DNA of 64,000 nt from Papaver somniferum (Eukaryota > Streptophyta > Magnoliopsida > Ranunculales > Papaveraceae). The number at the start of each line of letters is the position of its first letter. The stretch's first letter is position 1. Shown piece after piece: positions 57,434 through 64,000 of this stretch. The stretch spans positions 121,031,849 to 121,095,848 of the forward strand of contig NC_039359.1 of NCBI RefSeq assembly GCF_003573695.1. Reading direction: 5' to 3'. The notes beneath the pieces were generated by a model that saw only the letters and a list, made by a program, of their open reading frames with translations, had not been told where the DNA came from and did no database searches. The translations under genes and the position numbers were made by a program.

Positions 57434-60156
57434 TTGTGTTGTAAGTGCATCCTCACCAAGGAATGCCCTGTTATGTATACGGTGAGGGAAGCACGAGAAT
57501 TGGGCGCACAGATTATATTCGGTAAGGCTGTAGAATTCAATTGGACTTTTCTAAAAAGGTATGTCTATAAACTTGAGAAAGTTTTATGTTTTTATTACTT
57601 GTTTGAGTACTTATAATGATCCATGTACCTTGCTTATCGTTCATTTCTATCTAACTTGATCTGTGTTTAAGGTTCTTAAATGTTTAGGTTTGAAAACATT
57701 AGTTCGGTATGTTTGGACTTCATGGTACACATATCAAGTATGCATAACATCATTTAAAATCAAAATACAGGGTTTAAGTTCGCAAACCCTATCTGCATAC
57801 TGCTCCAGGATACGAAAATTCGTTTGCAAACCCGTATGCATACTTGACGTCGATATTCGGTAAACTTGTTTTGGCCGTAACTTCTTCGTCCGAACTCGGA
57901 TTGACCTCATTATTTTTGCACTCTTTTCCTATTTGGATTCTCTTCAAAATGGAGATGAGAAACCTTGAATTTGGATGAATTAAGATTGGTATTTATCCCG
58001 TCTCTTGTTTTTGAGTATTTTGCTCCGTTCTGTTGCACTTGTTCCACTTCTCTTGAACTTGGGCACTTGGATTCTTGGAGTAATACTCTTCTAAGATAAT
58101 TTGTAGATTTCACAAGAATGTTGTTGGTGAATCACAAATAAGGAAGTTCAAGAATGGAAAGTAGTATGCAGTGCTATGGAATTCTTGAATGATCACAATC
58201 ATCCTTTGAGAACTATGGTGCGTAGTCGTTATTGACTTTGTATGTTCTTCTTTGTTAAGAAAATCTTTTTATACGCCTTTGGTAGCTATTCTTGGTATAA
58301 ATACGGGAGAAAAAGATTGATTCTACTCTTTAAGGACAAATTATCTTATATGTGCATTACGAGTTTGTCTTGATGCCTAGGAAACTTCTTATGAGAATTT
58401 ATTCTAGTTTTTGAGAAGGATTACTAGAGTTTGGAATATCCATTGTTGTGAGTACACATAGCTATTATTTTCATCTTCTTGTTTTTAGGTTTTTTTGTTT
58501 AAAATTCTAAAACTATTTGGAGGATGATGTTTTGCAATATTTTTGATTTTGCAACTTGTTATGGGATATTTGTGTTTACGTCCGTGAATTTTGTTGTCCC
58601 ATATTTTTGTCAAAAGTAAAGTCGTTCACGATCGGTATTGGTTTATTGGTTTAAGAATGAATAGACTTTTCACATATACAAAATTTATGCCTATGCAGTC
58701 ATTTACTTGATGGAAAATAGGATAAAATCTTTTGTGTGACAAGGATAAAGTCTATTATGTCATTATGCATATAGTGATGGAAAGATAGAATAGATCCTTG
58801 TATGTATTCCGCGGTATTGATCTTCTTTGATCCATTCTTTTTGTATTACCGTGAAGGCTCCATTGTGTGTCTTATGTTGAGCACGATACAACTAAGTCGA
58901 TTATTCTTATTGGCTTTGTTGGTTGTTCCATAAGATGCTATATGTTGAGCATTATGAACTAAATTAATCATCTTGGTTGGTTATTTAGTTATTTGCTCCG
59001 AAAGTATTCTTTTGTCGAGCAAAACTTTTGACAATTAAATTGATTACTTTCGTGATTAGTTTGGTTGTTTGTATTCCAATTAGATTAATTATGGGTTCTC
59101 TTGTAATTAGTCTAGTTGAGTTTTCATATATTCCACAAGTTCTTGTGTTGAGTATATGAACGGCTATACTAACTATGTTCTATTGGTTGATGTAGTCGTA
59201 TATTCCGTAAGGTTTTCCTTATGTTGAGTATGTGAATGATTAAGTTAGTCATCTCCTTATGATTACCTTAGTCGTAGCTCCGTAAGTTTACTTATGTTAA
59301 GCACAATCAATTAAATTGATCACTTTTGTGGTTTGATTTAGTTGCGTATTCCAATTAAATTAATCATGGGTTTACTTGTGATTAATTTGATTGAATTTTG
59401 GATATAGAAAATCATTTTCCTATGGTTTTTGGTGTCCAATTAAAAATCCTTCTTTTCCTTCGAAATTAAGGCCGCTCTTGTTGTTCTTTCGGGAATGACA
59501 TCAAATGGGGGAGAGTCTTTTGAACTTGTGCTTAATGGTAATATCTTGCGGGGTGTGCGGCTGTGGAATTTTATAGGGGTTATCTTGTATCTTAAAACTC
59601 CTTGATGAATGCATTTAGCTTCGGCTTTATGATTGCATCTAAATTAAGTTGGTATGTATTTTTCTTTTAGTATATGAAATGTCTCTCGTGGAAATTTCAT
59701 TATGATCCCGTTCTTTTACCTTTGTCAATTTTATTGACAAAAAGGGGGAGAAATAATGTAGTTCACACTACAAATACATATGGTTTTCGGATCATTGTGT
59801 AAGGGGGAGTGGTTTCCATGATCGAGATGGAGTATTGACTAAGGGGGAGTGATACATATCACCATAGTATTGTTGTTAAAGTCGTGATGCAATTGGACTT
59901 TGATGTTACATAATTATACTATGACACTATATAATAATTATCGAGAATCTCGATTTATCTCATTGTTATAGCTACGGATCTTCAACAACGGTGGTGCTAA
60001 ACTTACAACCTTTGGGATCATTGGAGTACTTGGAAGGACGAAGGTTTCAAGGAACGTTAAAGATTAGACTATGGAATAGGAGCCACTAAAGTTTATCTTT
60101 TTTTGTATTCCATATGTATTAATAGTTTTGTCACTAAAATTGACAAAGGGGGATAT
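57434..60156 (+). mobile_element. 3' non-coding region of element D
   Basis: No gene. An approximately 30-bp direct repeat around TTCGCAAACCC and TGCATACT (57776-57845) is present once in element B. The remainder parallels B and ends with the polypurine tract. Confidence 0.75.
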
Positions 60157-62564
60157 TGTTAGAGCATAGCTCGGTCAACCTCGCATGCGTTGCTATATCA
60201 AGCATGTTTGTCAATATTAGTGATCAAAACTACGAGTCTTGATTTCTAGTCTATTATAGCTAAGTCTCGGACTAGGATGGAAAAATGTAGTTGAGCTCAA
60301 GGACTTCATGGAGATGCATCATACAACGACAAGATATACTCAAGGAACCATGGAACTTCATCAACAAAAAGGTATGTGGAGACTTGAACTTATCTATCAC
60401 TCAAAAGTCTATCTATTATATCTCCTACTTCTTACGTATGCTATATAGACTGGATCATACACATTTGACATTTTGAGTTGAGTATTCACTACCTATATTT
60501 TTCTCGAAATCGTGTGTTGGTAAAGCGTTTCGCTTTGATCAAGTTTATCTTCACCTAGTGACGAAAGTCATGAAAAGTTTCAATTACTTTGAGAATTTCT
60601 CTGACGTGAAACGGTCTGTGAATAACGGATATATAACGTCCTTTGAGAATGTATCAATGATTGGAATGAGAGTTTAGATTACATAAACATGTATTCCTTA
60701 ATCCGAAGTTTTCGAACTTTGCTGATTGAGAGAAACCGGAGGAATTAGCTTTGCCAAGTCCGCGAACTCAGTCCACGAACTGACGGAAGTTCTCTTACCG
60801 AGAATTTCTGCTGGGATTTTCCAAAAACTCGTTTGCGTGTTTAGTCCGCGAACTCAGTCCGCTAACCTAGTCCGCGAACTGGCGGAAGTCTCTTTGCCGA
60901 GATTTTCTGCTGAGTTTGGAAAACTCTGCCGGTTGCCTTAAGTCCGCGAACTTGTTTGTGAGTTTAAGTGGTTATGATCTAAAGATGTGCTCTGAACATG
61001 AAACTTAAATTACTAAGGAATGCTTTATGAAAAACTTGGATATAAAGTTCATGAGCCAATTCATCGAATCGAATCATCTTTGTTTCAATTGTGTCTTGTG
61101 TAGTTACATAAGATCTCATAGCAATTGAGTAACTCTCTAACTAGTTCATTTGAGTCAATTGAACTAGTTATGGTGAAAAAGAACTAGGTTAATATGAAAT
61201 GATCATTTGGTTAACCTTTTGGGTTACTATGTTGAACCAACATACACGTACACGTTTGGGCATGGTTTTCACAAACCCAGTAAACGTCTACCCAAGTGTG
61301 TGTGAGAAGCTAAGTTTTTGATATAACGGTTGAGAAATATTAGATTGAATCTAAATCAGGTTTTCATCTAACGGTGAATATGGATTGCTTTGTAACTAAG
61401 GAAAAACCCTGATTTGAAGACTATATATAGGAGACATCTAGCATTGTACAAAACTAATCTCCACACGTCTGTGTGATACTAGTGCGCTCGCTAGAGTCGA
61501 TTCTCCTTTAACCTTTGGTTTCTTCTCTAAAACCAGGTTAACGACTTAAAGATTTCATTGGGATTGTGAAGCCAGACCGATACTACTTTTATTGTAGTTG
61601 TGTGATCGATCCTGCATCTTCTATCGTACGATTACAATCTTTTATTGGCTTGAGATCGTGAGAGTTCTCCGATAGGCAAGATAAAGAAGTCACAAACATC
61701 TTCGTCTCACTGTTTGTGATTCCTCGACAAACCGCTTGTGTAGTCAAGAAGGATTGTTGAGAGGTGATTGATTAATCAAGGATGTTCTTCGGGAATATAA
61801 GACCGGATTATCAATTGGTTCCTGTTCACCTTGATTTTATGTCTTAAGACGGAACAAAAGCTAGGGTTTTTCTGTGGAAGACAGATTTATCCTTTGATAG
61901 ACTTTTCTGTGTGAGACAGATTTGTTTATTATCAAGTCTGCGATTCTAGGTTGCAACAACTCTTGGTTGTGGGTGAGATCAGCTAAGGGAATCAAGTGCG
62001 CGGTGTCCTGCTGGGATCATAGGCCTAGGAGTACCACTGTACCTTAGATCGGTGGGAGACTGATTGGGGTTCAACTATAGTCCATTCCGAAGTTAGCTTG
62101 GAGTAGGCTAGTGTCTGTAGCGGCTTAATACAGTGTGTATTCAATCTGGACTAGGTCCCGGGGTTTTTCTGCATTTGCGATTTCCTCGTTAACAAAATTT
62201 CTGGTGTCTGTGTTATTTCGTTTTCCGCATTATATTGTTTATCTTTATAATTGAAATAATACAAGTTGTGCGTTAAAGGTTAATCGATTAGAGATCCGAC
62301 CTTGTGGTTGTTGATTTCATAGATTAACACTTGGACATTGGTCTTTGGTACCGTCCAAGTTATTCCTTGTATTTGATAAAGACTCGCTATTGTTTTTATC
62401 TTGAATAAAAATCAAATCAAGAGAGAGATATTAACTCCTTGAGATACTTTTATCTAGATTGATTGTGACTGTCTAGTTGATTCTCTAGCAAAGTATTTCG
62501 GAGTTAGTCCATACACATTGCTAAGCAAAATATTGGGTGGAGTTGTTAGACCCCCGCTTTTTCA
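60157..62564 (+). repeat. 3' LTR of element D
   Basis: TGTTAGAGC to CCGCTTTTTCA, 2,408 bp. TATA box at 61421-61431. It has the largest number of AGTCCGCGAACT-like motifs (60755-60955). Next bases are LINE coding sequence. Confidence 0.9.
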
Positions 62565-64000
62565 TCTAGCTAAAATGTTAGCTAATAGCATGAAATGCTT
62601 ACTGGATAAGATCATTTCACCTTATCAGTCGACATTTCTATTTAACAGATAAGTTTCAGATAACGTAATTGTAGCGCATGAGCTAATTTACGCAATGAAC
62701 CATAGGAAAAGTAAAGAGAAAGGCTTAGGGGTCAAAATTGACATGTCGAAGGATTTCTACAAAGTCAGTTGGGATTTCCTAATCAAAGCAATGGGAAAAC
62801 TGGGTTTTTGTACCGAGTGGTGTACTTTAATTAGTCAATGTATTTCCACTGCTTCAATTGGAGTTCTTTTAAATGGCTCGGCAGGTGAGTTTTTTAAACC
62901 TTCGCGAGGCTTAAGACAGGGGGATCCTTTGCCCCCCTATATTTTTCTCATTTGCATGGAGGTTTTTTCAAGATTATTGATCTCAAAAGAAAACACAAAA
63001 GAAATTCAGGGTTTAAAAAGTAGTCTAAATAATACGCCTATTTCACATCTGTTCTCCGCAGATGATTGCATGATTTTTACAAAGACAAACTTGCAAAGTT
63101 GCAAAAATTTACTAAATGATATTCATGAGTTTAGTATAGTTTCAGGGCAGATGGTTAACATTGAAAAATCGAGAATTTTCTTTAGTAAAAAGATCCATCA
63201 TAAACTGAAAAAAAATGATGTCTAAGCTGTTAAAAATCAAGAAAATAGATATCATGGATTCGTATCTAGGAGTGCCTCTGTTTATTGATAAGTCTAAGAT
63301 TGAAACCTTTGACTTCATTGTAAACATAATGGAAGAAAGGATAAAAGGTTGGAAGAGCAAGATTCTTAGCCAACCTAGTAAACTGATTCTTAAAAAATCA
63401 GTCCTTTCTAGTATGCCAATCTACCAAATGGGTTGTTTTAAACTCCCAAAAAAGATTACATCTAAGATTAATATAATTCAATGTGAATTTTGGTGGGGTA
63501 AAGGATCAAACGCTAAAGGGTATTACATAAAATCTTGGAAATATATGTGCAAGCCTATTTCCATGGGAGGTCTAGGTTTCAGGGATGCTGAAAAGATGAA
63601 TCAGGCAATGTTGGCCGGCTAAGATTGCCTGGAGAATCATCTAAGAACCTAACTCTTGGTGGATTAAAATGTTTTAAAAAATATTTCAAAACAAAATCTT
63701 TTTTGGCTATAAAGAAAGTCTCAAGATCATCTTGGATATGGAATTGCATTGTACAGGGGGTACTTTAATTCACAAGTATACTTGCTGGGAGGTAGGAGAT
63801 AGGCAGTCCATTAACATTTGGACTGACCAATGGATACATGATTTAAAAACTACTCTAGATCAAATTTGTTCCGAAAGGAATACTCAGTTAACACTTGTAT
63901 CGGATTTGATTAATCCTGATACTAATAGGTGGAACCAAGAAATCATCACAACTTCTTTTCCTCGTATAATTGCTCAATCCATCATGAATATTAATCCATT
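62565..64000 (+). pseudogene. LINE reverse-transcriptase remnant, runs off the window
   Basis: Begins in mid-domain, LAKMLANSMKCLLDKI, then ISPYQSTF, a motif-A relic IDMSKDFYKVSW, LRQGDPLPPYIFLICME, catalytic box FSADDCMIF (from FADD) and VSGQMVNIEKS. A frameshift near 63220 moves to the frame with YLGVPLFIDKS, GWKSKIL and SMPIYQMGCFKLP. After a stop at 63620 further frameshifts precede SINIWTDQWI near 63810, the region before the C-terminal zinc domain. Element D lies directly to the left. The 5' half is missing and no 3' end is in the window. Not the same copy as the LINE at 44.7 kb, since that one overlaps the same domain. Confidence 0.85.

Larger units (their letters stand above)
53471..62564 (+). 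mobile_element. Element D: third LARD of the Copia-type family
   Basis: LTR (53471-55875), internal region (55876-60156) and LTR (60157-62564). The LTRs pair with each other (for example GGTCAACCTCGC instead of GGTCGACCTCGC, and GGTTAATCGATTAGAG). Primer site at 55877, polypurine tract AAAGGGGGA at 60145-60153. The first eight or so bases of the 5' LTR are missing or replaced, and no target duplication was found. The 3' end sits inside a LINE. Only a broken gag inside. Confidence 0.85.

Overview
This is nuclear DNA of a flowering plant, most likely a eudicot: genes have spliceosomal introns, potato-type-I protease inhibitors are present, and most of the sequence is layered Copia, Gypsy, LINE, hAT, Mutator-like, Harbinger-like and Helitron-like DNA. 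The species cannot be named from the window. A gene island of about 11 kb (33.5-44.1 kb) lies between two retrotransposon territories.

Region 1 (0.34-30.6 kb) is a minus-strand tandem array of a small non-autonomous LTR element (family M: LTR about 0.77 kb, non-coding internal part about 1.2 kb). Neighbouring units share one LTR, and each LTR is followed by a tRNA-iMet-type primer site. The second M LTR is split by a 17.6-kb Copia-type, pol-less LARD (element A, 3167-20736, TSD TGAAG). Element A is itself split by a sister element of the same family (element B, 9095-17836, TSD ATGTA). Further right, about 1.45 kb spanning the A/M junction is repeated almost unchanged exactly 7,282 bp downstream.

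Region 2 (30.6-44.7 kb) holds an old LTR-like repeat and then the gene island: a five-exon ubiquitin-like protein of the U11/U12-25K type (+), a three-exon zinc-ribbon/OB-fold protein resembling the RPA70 C-terminus (-), and two two-exon potato-inhibitor-I genes (-) about 4.7 kb apart. The inhibitor genes arose by a segmental duplication that also copied part of the intergenic DNA behind the ubiquitin-like gene. Their reactive-site loops differ. The duplicated DNA was later invaded by a Mutator-like MITE with a row of hairpins, a Helitron2/Helentron-like insertion carrying a 1.5-kb minisatellite, and a 621-bp hAT element inside the intron of the second inhibitor gene.

Region 3 (44.7-64 kb) is a degraded LINE, a Gypsy (Athila/Tat-like) 3' internal region with an embedded hAT MITE, a Gypsy LTR with a tRNA-Asp-type primer site and a Tourist-like MITE, two interlocked inverted repeats, a second copy of the LTR-like repeat, a third LARD of the same Copia-type family (element D, 53471-62564), and a second LINE running off the window end.

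The four genes look unrelated in function. The retroelement gag remnants are broken, and no intact reverse transcriptase or integrase was seen, so every mobile element here appears non-autonomous or dead.
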